Below, in pieces: positions 48,135 through 57,742 of a DNA stretch of 58,226 nt; the first letter of the stretch is position 1; each line of letters starts with the position of its first letter. Position numbers and translations under genes: made by a program. The notes under the pieces are model-generated. The model had not been told where the DNA came from and searched no databases. It worked only from the letters and a program-made list of their open reading frames with translations. Where the stretch lies: contig CACFUE010000002.1 of assembly GCA_902569465.1 (NCBI GenBank), forward strand, positions 1 through 58,226, read 5' to 3'. Source of the DNA: an uncultured Pelagibacteraceae bacterium. Its GTDB lineage: Bacteria > Pseudomonadota > Alphaproteobacteria > Pelagibacterales > Pelagibacteraceae.

Positions 48135-49431
48135 ATTTATCAAAGTTGTTTTACCGAAAAGACTTTTTTATAGAGCGTTAATTATAGTAGCAGCGCCTAC
48201 TATTATTTTACAATTAATTATTACAATAGTTTTTTACGATAGTATTTGGATAAAAGCTAATAAAAATTCTACAAGAGCTTTGGTCGCGCAGCTAAAGACA
48301 GTTCAAGAAGTTTATCAAAATGATAAAAAAAATTTGGATTTTTTAACAGACAGTTACAAAAATAATTTTAATTTTGAGATAGGAATCTATCAAGAAAAGT
48401 TTCCTGATGTTTCGGGTGAAAGAAGGTACAGTCCAATGGATAGGTCTTTGCGTAGAGAATTGAAATCCGCTTTTGGTAATAAAAATTACTGGTTTAGCAC
48501 ATCAAAATATAAAAATGCTGTAGAAATCAAAATAAAGTCAGAAAATGATGTTATTGAATTTTTGGTGCCTAAAGAAATGGTTGCTGCTTCTTCGGTACGT
48601 TTATTTGTTTTATGGACAACTCTACCTTCGATAGTTTTAATCATTATAGCTTTAATATTTCTTAAAAATCAAACTAGACCTTTAGTTAAACTTGCAAAAG
48701 CTGCTGAAAGGTTTGGTAAAGGTGATTACGTAAACGACTTCAGACCCTCTGGTGCCCAAGAAATAAGAAAAGCAGCTTACGAATTTGATAGGATGGCAAA
48801 AAGGATTAATAGACATCTTAACCAAAGATCAGAGATGCTTTCAGGAATAAGTCATGATCTAAGAACTCCTTTGACTCGACTAAAACTTCAACTCGCAATG
48901 TTAAAACAAAAAGACTTATCTGAAAAAATGTCAAAAGATATTGATGAAATGGAAAAAATGCTTAATGATTATTTGCAGTATGCTAAAACTCAAACCCAAG
49001 AACAAACTTCTGATATACAATTACAAAAGTTGTTTGAGGAGATATATTCCAACTTAAATACAAAAAATTTATCTATTAATCTCAGTGAGAATATAATTCT
49101 TAAAGGTAGGCCTGTTGCCCTTAGAAGGTCTTTTGAAAATGTCATTCAAAATGGACTAGCTTATGGAAAAAGGGTTTTTGTCGAGATACAGAAATCTTCG
49201 AATAGAGTTTTAGTAATTGTTGAGGATGATGGCCCGGGTATACCTGAGGATCAATACAAAAATGTTTTTAAGCCATTTTTCAGATTAGACAAAAGTAGAA
49301 GTTTGAATAATTCTGGCGTAGGATTAGGGCTTGCGATAGTTGAAGATATAATTAATTCTCATGGAGGAAGTATCCAATTAGGAAAAAGTAAATATAAAGG
49401 TTTGCAAGTTAAGATTTCTTTACCTTTCTAG
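48115..49431 (+). CDS. EnvZ-type sensor histidine kinase
   Basis: Two TMs, HAMP, SGISHDLRTPLTRLKL H-box, VIQNGLAYG N-box, EDDGPGIP, GVGLGLAIVEDI. Confidence 0.94.
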   Translation: MFFGLNKFIKVVLPKRLFYRALIIVAAPTIILQLIITIVFYDSIWIKANKNSTRALVAQLKTVQEVYQNDKKNLDFLTDSYKNNFNFEIGIYQEKFPDVSGERRYSPMDRSLRRELKSAFGNKNYWFSTSKYKNAVEIKIKSENDVIEFLVPKEMVAASSVRLFVLWTTLPSIVLIIIALIFLKNQTRPLVKLAKAAERFGKGDYVNDFRPSGAQEIRKAAYEFDRMAKRINRHLNQRSEMLSGISHDLRTPLTRLKLQLAMLKQKDLSEKMSKDIDEMEKMLNDYLQYAKTQTQEQTSDIQLQKLFEEIYSNLNTKNLSINLSENIILKGRPVALRRSFENVIQNGLAYGKRVFVEIQKSSNRVLVIVEDDGPGIPEDQYKNVFKPFFRLDKSRSLNNSGVGLGLAIVEDIINSHGGSIQLGKSKYKGLQVKISLPF

Positions 49432-49654
49432 TTTTTTTAATTTTTTGTAATTTTTTTATTATGGTATCCTGTTTTTGAACTAATTTTTTAAGAACTTCAA
49501 ATTCTGCTCTAGAAACTAAATTTAGCTTACCTATAATTTTATCTTTTTTAAATTTTAAATCGGTTGAAATTTCTTTTTGTAAATCTTTAGATGATAAAAT
49601 ACCATTTTCAATTAAATTTGATAAGGTTTTTAAAAATTTTTCTGAATTGGACAT
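49409..49654 (-). CDS. ubiK: UbiK/BMFP-domain accessory factor
   Basis: 81 aa; LVSRAEFEVLKKLVQKQDTIIKKLQKI C-terminal coiled coil typical of the family. Confidence 0.75.
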   Translation of the reverse strand: MSNSEKFLKTLSNLIENGILSSKDLQKEISTDLKFKKDKIIGKLNLVSRAEFEVLKKLVQKQDTIIKKLQKIKKTRKVKKS

Positions 49655-49694
49655 AATATATCTTATTTGATAGGCATGTTAATTTCAAATGTGA

Positions 49695-49700
49695 TATAAT
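49695..49700 (+). promoter_or_regulatory. Extended -10 TGATATAAT of lgt, 5 nt from the ATG
   Basis: gTGaTATAATgttttATG. Confidence 0.5.
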
Positions 49701-49705
49701 GTTTT

Positions 49706-50500
49706 ATGTTTACTCACAATCTTAATCCTATTCTTCTTGATTTAGGTTTTATTGCAATTAGATGGTATTCTTTGGCCTATATTTTCGGCATTTTGTTTGG
49801 ATGGTGGTATGGAAAAAAATTAATTATAAAGAAATTTAAAGTCTCACAAAGTAAACCAGATACGAATGATTTTGATGATCTAATTACTTATTTAATTATC
49901 TCAATAATAATTGGCGGTAGACTTGGTTATGTATTTTTTTATAACTTAAGTTATTTCTTCAACAATCCGATAGAAATATTAAAAATTTGGGAAGGAGGAA
50001 TGTCATTTCATGGTGCTTTGATAGGAGTCATAACTGGAACTTATATTTTTGCAAAAAAAAGGTCGATAAACCCTTTATTTTTTTTAGATATAATCGCATG
50101 TGTATCGCCTGTAGGAATATTTCTAGGTAGAATGGCAAATTTTATTAATGGTGAACTTATCGGAAAAATAAGTAATGTCCCTTGGAGTGTAATTTTTCCA
50201 GCTATCGATATGATGCCTAGACATCCATCTCAAATATATGAAGCGTTATTGGAAGGTGTAATTTTATTTTTTATTTTAAATAAAATGATGTTTAGAAAAA
50301 GTTACTCTATTGGAACATGCGCATATTTTTTTTTAATTTTTTACGGAATTTTTAGAGTTATAGCAGAATTTTTTAGAGAACCTGACGAGCAAATTGGATA
50401 TCTGTTAAACACTTTGAGTATGGGAAGTTTATTGAGCATAATTATGATTTTAATAGGGGTTTTTATGTACTTCACAAAAAAAAATGAAAACTTTAGATAA
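49706..50500 (+). CDS. lgt: Prolipoprotein diacylglyceryl transferase
   Basis: IRWYSLAYIFGILFGWWYGKK, GGRLGYVFFYNL, GGMSFHGALIG, GRMANFINGELIGK, RHPSQIYEALLEG. Confidence 0.96.
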   Translation: MFTHNLNPILLDLGFIAIRWYSLAYIFGILFGWWYGKKLIIKKFKVSQSKPDTNDFDDLITYLIISIIIGGRLGYVFFYNLSYFFNNPIEILKIWEGGMSFHGALIGVITGTYIFAKKRSINPLFFLDIIACVSPVGIFLGRMANFINGELIGKISNVPWSVIFPAIDMMPRHPSQIYEALLEGVILFFILNKMMFRKSYSIGTCAYFFLIFYGIFRVIAEFFREPDEQIGYLLNTLSMGSLLSIIMILIGVFMYFTKKNENFR

Positions 50501-51560
50501 AAAAATAGATTTAAAAATAAATAAAGCAATTCCTGTAGATAAATTTGTTGAGAAGGCGCTCTACAATCATAAAGTTGGGTATTACACAAATAGATTTCCA
50601 TTTGGAAATAAAGGTGATTTTATTACAGCGCCAACTATATCAAATTTATTTTCAGAAATTATTGCTATCTGGATTATTTCATCTTGGGAGAAATTCGATA
50701 AACCAAAAACATTTAATTTTGTTGAACTTGGACCTGGAGATGGTAGCCTTTCTAAAGTTTTAGTAAATACTTTTAAAAAATTCCCAAAATTTAATAAAGC
50801 TGTAAAAATTTATTTATATGAAAAGAGCAATTTTTTAATCAAAATACAAAAAGAAAAACTCAAAAATGAAAAAGTAAAATGGGTAAAACACTTCAATATG
50901 ATTAAAGATGGTCCAGTAATATTTTTTGGAAATGAATTCTTTGATGCAATCCCGATAAAACAATTTAGAAAGTCCGGAAAAATATTTAAAGAAAAATACT
51001 TTAAACTCGATGGAAAATATATAAATGAAATTTATAAAAAAGCATCAGAAAAGGATACTTATAAAATAAATACTTTTAAGACATTAAATAAATTGAAATT
51101 TATCGAATATCCTAAGTTAGGTTTTCTTGAATTAGACAAAGTTACAAAGAAAATTTTTAATTTAAATGGGGGGATCTTATTAATTGATTATGGCTATTTG
51201 AATAAATTAGAAAAAAACACGTTACAAGTTATTATGAAAAATAGAAAAATAAAAATCAAAAGTTTGATTAAAAATTTTGGTAAGGCTGATATAACTTCTC
51301 TCGTGAACTTTGGTCTTTTAAAAGAATATTTTAATAAATGTAATTTAAAAGTTATGGAAGTTGTTACTCAAAAGTATTTTCTTGAGAGAATGGGAATAAT
51401 AAAAAGAGCAGAGATTTTAGAGAAAAATATGACATCATCACAAAAAAATTATATTTCAAGCACTTTGAATAGACTGTTAAACAAGCAATTAATGGGAGAG
51501 CTTTTTAAAGTCATTTTTGCTTTTAAACATTATAAAAACAATTTTTTTGGCTTCAAATAA
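50484..51560 (+). CDS. SAM-dependent methyltransferase, MidA/NDUFAF7 family
   Basis: KVGYYTNRFPFGNKGDFITAPTISNLFSEIIAIW, ELGPGDGSL, FFGNEFFDAIPIKQF. Confidence 0.88.
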   Translation: MKTLDKKIDLKINKAIPVDKFVEKALYNHKVGYYTNRFPFGNKGDFITAPTISNLFSEIIAIWIISSWEKFDKPKTFNFVELGPGDGSLSKVLVNTFKKFPKFNKAVKIYLYEKSNFLIKIQKEKLKNEKVKWVKHFNMIKDGPVIFFGNEFFDAIPIKQFRKSGKIFKEKYFKLDGKYINEIYKKASEKDTYKINTFKTLNKLKFIEYPKLGFLELDKVTKKIFNLNGGILLIDYGYLNKLEKNTLQVIMKNRKIKIKSLIKNFGKADITSLVNFGLLKEYFNKCNLKVMEVVTQKYFLERMGIIKRAEILEKNMTSSQKNYISSTLNRLLNKQLMGELFKVIFAFKHYKNNFFGFK

Positions 51561-52312
51561 TGTTCTACTCTAAGAATTTAAAAAAATTTAAAAAGATTAA
51601 ACATTGCTTTTTCTCAAGAAAAGGAGGTTTTTCCAGTGGGCTTTATAAAGGATTAAACTGTGGAAGAGGATCTAATGATAAAAAAAAAAATATCAATAAA
51701 AATCTTAGTTTTGTAAAAAAAAAAATTAAAGTAACTAAAAATAATTTAATTCTAATGTATCAAATGCATACAAATAAAGTGGTCGAAATAAAAAAAGATA
51801 ATTTCAAAAAAAAAATGGTTTGTGACGCAATAATAACCAAACTTAATGGATTTGCATTAGGTGTGGTCACTGCGGATTGTGTTCCAATTTTGTTATACGA
51901 TAAAAGAAATCAGGTAATAGCATGCATTCATGCAGGTTGGAAAGGAGCGTTTAAGGGAGTAATAGAAAATACAATTAAAAAAATAAAAAAAAAGAACTCA
52001 AATAATAAATTTTATGCCTCGATAGGCCCATGTATAGGACAAAAAAATTATGAGGTAGATATTAAATTTTTTAGAAAATTTCTTATAAAATCAAGAAAAA
52101 ATAAAAAGTATTTTATAAAAAAAAATGATTCTAAATGGCTGTTTAATTTAAGGAATTTTGTAACTGATAAACTTTCAAAATTTAACGTTAAAATAGACCA
52201 GATTAATCGTGATACTTTCAGCGAAAGACAGAACTTTTTCAGTTATAGAAGATCAACAATACTTAAACAGAGGGATTATGGTAGATGCATTTCAGTGATA
52301 TCATTACTTTAG
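51560..52312 (+). CDS. pgeF: Multicopper polyphenol oxidase/PgeF (YfiH) family protein
   Basis: HCFFSRKGGFSSGLYKGLNCG, ADCVPILLYD, HAGWKGAFKGV, SIGPCIGQKNYEV. Confidence 0.92.
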   Translation: MFYSKNLKKFKKIKHCFFSRKGGFSSGLYKGLNCGRGSNDKKKNINKNLSFVKKKIKVTKNNLILMYQMHTNKVVEIKKDNFKKKMVCDAIITKLNGFALGVVTADCVPILLYDKRNQVIACIHAGWKGAFKGVIENTIKKIKKKNSNNKFYASIGPCIGQKNYEVDIKFFRKFLIKSRKNKKYFIKKNDSKWLFNLRNFVTDKLSKFNVKIDQINRDTFSERQNFFSYRRSTILKQRDYGRCISVISLL

Positions 52313-52319
52313 ATTAAAA

Positions 52320-52348
52320 TTGAAAAGATTGAAAAATAATTGTATAAA
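52320..52348 (+). promoter_or_regulatory. Candidate prs promoter TTGAAA-N17-TATAAA
   Basis: -10 ends 12 nt before the prs ATG at 52361. Confidence 0.55.
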
Positions 52349-52360
52349 TAAATACTTTTC

Positions 52361-53293
52361 ATGAAAATCTTATCTGGAACAAGTAATTTAAAACTCAGTA
52401 AGAGTATTGCTAAAAATCTAAAACTTAAATTGATTAACACAAATATAAGAAGATTCGCAGATGGTGAAATTTATATTGAAATAAATGAAAACATCAGGGG
52501 TAATAGTGTTTTTGTGATTCAGTCAACATCTCATCCAGCAAATGATAACATTATGGAATTGCTGTTGGTAATAGATGCTTTAAAAAGATCTTCAGCGAAA
52601 ACAATTACTGCTGTAATACCTTATTTCGGATACGCAAGACAAGATAGAAAAGTTGCGCCAAGGACGTCTATATCAGCAAAAGTGATGGCTAATTTAATAA
52701 CTAACGCAGGTGCCACAAGAGTAGTAACAGTAGATTTGCATGCTGGTCAAATACAAGGTTTCTTCGATATGCCGGTTGATAATTTATATACTGCACCCTT
52801 ATTCGCAAAATACATCAAAAAAAAACTTGGTAACAAAAAATTAATTTGTGTTTCTCCAGATGTAGGTGGTGTGGCAAGAACAAGAGATTTAGCAAACAGA
52901 ATAAAAGCTGATATTGCAATAATTGATAAAAGAAGACCCGCACCAGGAAAATCGGAAGTTATGAATATACTTGGAGATGTAAAAAACAAAACATGTATAA
53001 TAGTTGACGATATTATTGATAGTGGTGGTACAATAGTAAATGCTGTTGATGCATTAAAGAAAAACGGTGCTAACGAAGTATATGTTTTTATTTCTCACGG
53101 TGTGCTCAGTGGAGATGCGGCAAAAAAAATCAAGAATTCAAAAATTAAGAAACTTATAGTCACAGACACAATTGATAATACTAAAAAAATTAATAATAAC
53201 AGTAAAATCGAGGTATTATCTATATCTTCATTAATGTCAGAGGCTATTAAAAGAATAGCTAATTCAAATTCAGTATCAGATTTATTTAATTAA
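52361..53293 (+). CDS. prs: Ribose-phosphate pyrophosphokinase
   Basis: RRFADGEIYIEINENIRG, PYFGYARQDRK, DLHAGQIQGFFDMPVDN, IVDDIIDSGGTI. Confidence 0.97.
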   Translation: MKILSGTSNLKLSKSIAKNLKLKLINTNIRRFADGEIYIEINENIRGNSVFVIQSTSHPANDNIMELLLVIDALKRSSAKTITAVIPYFGYARQDRKVAPRTSISAKVMANLITNAGATRVVTVDLHAGQIQGFFDMPVDNLYTAPLFAKYIKKKLGNKKLICVSPDVGGVARTRDLANRIKADIAIIDKRRPAPGKSEVMNILGDVKNKTCIIVDDIIDSGGTIVNAVDALKKNGANEVYVFISHGVLSGDAAKKIKNSKIKKLIVTDTIDNTKKINNNSKIEVLSISSLMSEAIKRIANSNSVSDLFN

Positions 53294-53296
53294 TAC

Positions 53297-53325
53297 TTGT
53301 TTTGATGTACATCATGGGTTATATA
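53297..53325 (+). promoter_or_regulatory. Candidate rplY promoter TTGTTT-N17-TATATA with embedded dyads
   Basis: Spacer holds perfect 12-bp palindrome TGATGTACATCA; GGGT-N5-ACCC flanks the -10. Confidence 0.5.
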
Positions 53326-53341
53326 CCCTTTTCACTATTTT

Positions 53342-54094
53342 ATGAGTAACTTAAAAGCTACAAAAAGAGAAAATTCTACGTCAGGCTCTAATAATAAATT
53401 GCGAGCAGACGGATTTATACCAGCAGTTTTATATGGAGGAAAAGACCCAAACCAAAATATATCTATTAGTAAAAAAGATATTTCAACAATTATCAACTCA
53501 GACACATTTTTATCGAAAGTTTTAGAGATTGATATTGATGGAAAAAAAGAAAAAGTCTTACCAAGAGATGTAGCTTTTCATGTAGTCTCAGAAGAACCAA
53601 TCCACATTGATTTCATGAGGATTATATCCGGTAAAAAAATAATATTAGAAATTCCAGTAAAATTTATAAATCATCCTGACTCTCCTGGTTTAAAAAGAGG
53701 TGGTGTATTAAATATTGTAAGACGAAAAGTTGAACTAAGATGTCCGGGTGAAAATATTCCAAATGAAATAATTGTAGATTTAACAGGAACTGACATTGGC
53801 ACGAGTATAAAAATTTCTTCTGTTAAACTTCCAGAAAATGTAGTTCCAACAATTACGGACAGGGATTTCGTAGTTGCTACAGTTGCAGCTCCAACTATTA
53901 TTAAAGAGCCAGAAAAACCAGCTGAAGAAGCAGCTGCCGAGGGAGCTGAAGGAGAGCCACCTGCTGAAGGTGCAGAATCGGCTCCTAAAGAGGGAGAAGC
54001 AGCAAAAAAAGACGATAAAACGAAAGAAGCAACAGCGGACAAAAAAACCGAAGACAAAAAATCTGCTGAAAAAAAACCTGCTGAAAAGAAATAA
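53342..54094 (+). CDS. rplY: 50S ribosomal protein L25/general stress protein Ctc with Ala/Glu/Lys-rich C-terminal tail
   Basis: RENSTSGSNNKLRADGFIPAVLYGG, HVVSEEPIHIDFMRI, RGGVLNIVRRKVELRCPGENIP. Confidence 0.94.
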   Translation: MSNLKATKRENSTSGSNNKLRADGFIPAVLYGGKDPNQNISISKKDISTIINSDTFLSKVLEIDIDGKKEKVLPRDVAFHVVSEEPIHIDFMRIISGKKIILEIPVKFINHPDSPGLKRGGVLNIVRRKVELRCPGENIPNEIIVDLTGTDIGTSIKISSVKLPENVVPTITDRDFVVATVAAPTIIKEPEKPAEEAAAEGAEGEPPAEGAESAPKEGEAAKKDDKTKEATADKKTEDKKSAEKKPAEKK

Positions 54095-54099
54095 TTTAT

Positions 54100-54672
54100 A
54101 TGCTTTTACTTGTTGGATTAGGAAATCCAGGCTCAAATTATACTAATACAAGACATAACATCGGTTTCAAAATTATCGATGCTATCAATGCGCATTTTAA
54201 ATTATCAAAACAAAAACCAAAGTTCAAAGGGTTACTTACTACAGGAAATATTGATGAAAAAAAAATTTACGCAATAAAACCTCTTACTTTTATGAACAAT
54301 TCAGGGACAGCGATTAAAGAATTGATCGATTATTTTAAAATTGAAGCAAAAGATGTAATAGTATTTCATGATGATATGGATATTGATTTTGGAAAAATTA
54401 AAGCTAAATTTGGCGGAACGAGCGCTGGACATAATGGAATCGAGTCCATAGATAAATTTATAGGAAAAGACTATTCAAGAGTTCGAATTGGTATAGGCCA
54501 TCCAAAACATAAGAAAAAAGTTAATAATCATGTTTTAGAAGATTTTAAAGAAGACGAAGAAGAAAAAATAAAAGAGATTACTGAAAATATTGTAAAACAA
54601 ATTCCTACTTTGATTGATAAAAAGATAGACCTATTTTCCAGCAAAGTTAATCAAAATCTAAATGGGATTTAA
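54100..54672 (+). CDS. pth: Peptidyl-tRNA hydrolase
   Basis: LLVGLGNPGSNYTNTRHNIGFKIID, KPLTFMNNSG, HDDMDIDFG, GGTSAGHNGIESI. Confidence 0.96.
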   Translation: MLLLVGLGNPGSNYTNTRHNIGFKIIDAINAHFKLSKQKPKFKGLLTTGNIDEKKIYAIKPLTFMNNSGTAIKELIDYFKIEAKDVIVFHDDMDIDFGKIKAKFGGTSAGHNGIESIDKFIGKDYSRVRIGIGHPKHKKKVNNHVLEDFKEDEEEKIKEITENIVKQIPTLIDKKIDLFSSKVNQNLNGI

Positions 54673-55732
54673 ATGTGGAATAGTAGGACTTCCAAATGTT
54701 GGTAAGTCAACTTTATTTAACGCTTTAACAGCTTCAAAAAATGCCGAAGCCGCTAATTTTCCTTTTTGTACAATAGATCCAAATATCGGGATAGTTGATG
54801 TTGTAGATGAAAGATTAGATCAACTAACTAGATTATCTAATTCAAAAAAAAAGATTTATACTAATATAACATTTGTAGACATCGCTGGTTTAGTAAAGGG
54901 TGCCTCCAAAGGTGAAGGGCTTGGTAATAAGTTTCTTTCTCACATAAGAGAAGTTGATTCAATACTTCATTTGGTAAGATGTTTTGAATCGGAAAAAATT
55001 ACTCATGTAAATTCAAAAATTAATCCTGCTGATGACCTTGAAACAATTAAGACTGAAATTATTCTTTCAGATTTAGACATAATTCAGAAAAAGTTGGAAA
55101 AAAGTAAAAAAAAACTTCTTGATATGAAAGAGGTCAAAATTTTAGAGGAAAAATTAGAAGATCTTAACAAAGGACAGGAAGCAATAATCAATAACAAGGA
55201 AGAAGAAAAGTTATTGTCAAATATAGGCCTATTAAGCATAAAACCCAAAATTATTGTATGTAATGTTGATGAGGAAAGCCTAAAAGAAGGTAACAATTTT
55301 ACTGAATCAGTTAAAAAAAAATATCCTAATGAAAAGATAATTTATATTTGTGCTGATATCGAAGATCAACTTTCAAGCCTTGAAAAAAATGAGAAGGAGA
55401 CATTTATGAAAGATATCGGTCTTTATAAAACTGGTCTAAATAAACTTATCAAGGAAGGGTATGATCTTTTAGAATTAGATACTTTTTTTACTTCTGGGCC
55501 TGAAGAAAGTAGAGCATGGACTGTAAAAAAAAATACTACTGCACCTAAAGCTGCAAGTGTTATACATACAGATTTTGAAAAAAATTTTATTAGAGCTGAA
55601 GCTGTAACTTGTGAAGACTTTATTAAGTTTGGTAGTGTAGAAAAATGTAAGGAAAACGGAAAATTGAGGATTGAAGGAAAAGATTATGTTGTTAAAGATG
55701 GAGATGTACTATTCTTCCGTGTCAATCCTTGA
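54662..55732 (+). CDS. ychF: Redox-regulated/ribosome-binding GTPase YchF
   Basis: GIVGLPNVGKSTLFNALT, FVDIAGLVKGASKGEGLGNKFLSHIREVD, TFFTSGPEESRAWTV. Confidence 0.96.
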   Translation: MGFKCGIVGLPNVGKSTLFNALTASKNAEAANFPFCTIDPNIGIVDVVDERLDQLTRLSNSKKKIYTNITFVDIAGLVKGASKGEGLGNKFLSHIREVDSILHLVRCFESEKITHVNSKINPADDLETIKTEIILSDLDIIQKKLEKSKKKLLDMKEVKILEEKLEDLNKGQEAIINNKEEEKLLSNIGLLSIKPKIIVCNVDEESLKEGNNFTESVKKKYPNEKIIYICADIEDQLSSLEKNEKETFMKDIGLYKTGLNKLIKEGYDLLELDTFFTSGPEESRAWTVKKNTTAPKAASVIHTDFEKNFIRAEAVTCEDFIKFGSVEKCKENGKLRIEGKDYVVKDGDVLFFRVNP

Positions 55733-56491
55733 CCATATTCTCTTCATGCTTAAGTAAACTAATATTGTTAAAAGTATTAAATAAATAATTACTTTTACTC
55801 CAGTCCTGTGCCTTTCTTCAAGTTCAGGTTCAGCTGCCCAAGCTAAAAAAGTTGTTACATCTTTTGCCATTTGATTTACAGTTGATACTGTACCGTCTGC
55901 GTATTCAACCAATCCATCGCTTAGATTATTTGGCATCTTAATTTTATTACCTATCATGTATTTGTTATAGTAAACACCTTCGTCTAAAGTAACACCTGGC
56001 GGTGGGTCTTCATACCCAACTAAAACTGAATAAATATAGTTTGCTCCTCCTTTTCTTGCTTTTACTAATACGGACATATCGGGAGGATAAGCTCCACCAT
56101 TTGCTGCAGTAGCGGCTTGAACATTTGGATATGGGCTTTTAAATTTATCTGATGGTCTGCCAGGTCTGGTAAACATTTCTCCTTGGGAGTCTGGTCCATC
56201 TTCAATCTCAAAACTAGCAGCTATAGCTTTTACTTCCAATTCTGAGAATTCTGGGCCACCAGGTTCACCTAAATTTCTATAACTCAGATATTGCATTGAA
56301 TGGCAAGAAGCACAAACTTCTTTATACACTTGAAAACCTCTTTGCAGTGAAGCTCTATCAAAAGTTCCAGTTAAACCTTTAAAACTCCAGTCCACCTTTA
56401 TCGGCTCAACCATTTCTGCGCCTTGTAAGGGTTTAAATGAGATAATTAAAAAAAAAGATAAAACTAATATTTTTAGATTAGATTTTATCAT
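55709..56491 (-). CDS. petC: Cytochrome bc1 complex, cytochrome c1 subunit
   Basis: Signal peptide, haem motif CASCH in [17 protein letters not shown]-terminal TM. Confidence 0.95.
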   Translation of the reverse strand: MIKSNLKILVLSFFLIISFKPLQGAEMVEPIKVDWSFKGLTGTFDRASLQRGFQVYKEVCASCHSMQYLSYRNLGEPGGPEFSELEVKAIAASFEIEDGPDSQGEMFTRPGRPSDKFKSPYPNVQAATAANGGAYPPDMSVLVKARKGGANYIYSVLVGYEDPPPGVTLDEGVYYNKYMIGNKIKMPNNLSDGLVEYADGTVSTVNQMAKDVTTFLAWAAEPELEERHRTGVKVIIYLILLTILVYLSMKRIWSRIDTEE

Positions 56492-57737
56492 TAACCTTCC
56501 TGGCTATAGATGGTTCTGCGCCCCCAGATAATACTGGCTCAGAAATGCTCAAAGGAATTGGATCTGTTTTTTCTAAGTATCCTACCACCGGCATGACTAC
56601 TATAAAATGTAGAAAATAATAAATAGTGCCTACTCTAGCTAAAACTAAGTAAATTCCTTCAGCTGGCATTGCTCCGACATAACCAAGCATTAAAACATCT
56701 ATAACAAGTATCCAAAAGAACTGTCTATAAATTGGTCTAAAGACTGCAGATCTAACCTTTGAGGTATCTAGCCAAGGAAGAACAAATAAAATGAAAATGG
56801 CACTAAACATTAAGATTACACCGCCTAATTTATCAGGTACAGATCTCAAGATTGCATAAAATGGTAAAAGGTACCATTCAGGTACAATATGTGCAGGAGT
56901 AACTAACGGATTGGCAGGTATGTAATTGTCCGAGTGACCTAAAACGTTGGGTGTGAAGAACACGAATCCAGCAAATATAATCATAAAAACTAAAAGGGCA
57001 AAAGCATCTTTAATAGTTATGTAAGGATGAAATGGAACTGTATCCTTAGATGGTTTTTTTATATCAATTCCTACAGGATTATTATTTCCTGGTACATGTA
57101 ACGCCCATATGTGTAATACAACTAAACCTAATATCAAAAATGGGATTAAATAATGTAAGCTAAAAAATCTATTAAGAGTTGGGTTGTCAACTGAATAAGC
57201 TCCCCATAACCATGTTGTGATACTGTCTCCCACCAAAGGAATAGCACTAAAAAGATTAGTTATCACAGTTGCCCCCCAAAAACTCATTTGACCCCATGGC
57301 AATACGTAACCCATGAAAGCCGCAGCCATCATTAATAAATAAATCATTAAACCAATAATCCATATTACCTCTCTCGGTGATTTGTAAGATCCATAAAACA
57401 AAGATCTAAAAATGTGAATATAGACTGCCAAGAAAAACATTGAGGCACCGTTACTGTGTATGTATCTAATTAACCAGCCATAATTAACATCTCTCATTAT
57501 ATGTTCCACACTCGCGAAAGCTAAATCTGCGTGAGCTACGTAATGCATTGCTAAAACAATTCCTGTAACAATTTGGGTGATCAAACAAAAAGTTAAAATT
57601 CCTCCAAATGTCCACCAGTAATTTAAATTTTTCGGAGTTGGGTAATCTGTTAAGTGTGCTCCCAGTGTGAGCAATGGCAAACGGTCATTAAACCATTTTC
57701 CTGCTTTAGATTTAGGCGTATATTCTTGCTCACTCAT
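56478..57737 (-). CDS. petB: Cytochrome bc1 complex, cytochrome b subunit
   Basis: [56 protein letters not shown]. Confidence 0.97.
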   Translation of the reverse strand: MSEQEYTPKSKAGKWFNDRLPLLTLGAHLTDYPTPKNLNYWWTFGGILTFCLITQIVTGIVLAMHYVAHADLAFASVEHIMRDVNYGWLIRYIHSNGASMFFLAVYIHIFRSLFYGSYKSPREVIWIIGLMIYLLMMAAAFMGYVLPWGQMSFWGATVITNLFSAIPLVGDSITTWLWGAYSVDNPTLNRFFSLHYLIPFLILGLVVLHIWALHVPGNNNPVGIDIKKPSKDTVPFHPYITIKDAFALLVFMIIFAGFVFFTPNVLGHSDNYIPANPLVTPAHIVPEWYLLPFYAILRSVPDKLGGVILMFSAIFILFVLPWLDTSKVRSAVFRPIYRQFFWILVIDVLMLGYVGAMPAEGIYLVLARVGTIYYFLHFIVVMPVVGYLEKTDPIPLSISEPVLSGGAEPSIARKVNDKI

Positions 57738-57742
57738 AATTT

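Noticed and set aside
49396-49437. Possible terminator AAAGGT-N20-ACCTTT plus T run at the histidine kinase 3' end
   Set aside because: Loop is long and stem AT-rich; not convincing without 3'-end data.
53671-54057. 128-aa minus-strand ORF (Ser/Ala-rich) and overlapping 53780-54136 and 53874-54146 ORFs
   Set aside because: Shadow ORFs of the low-complexity rplY tail; rplY frame has clear family motifs.
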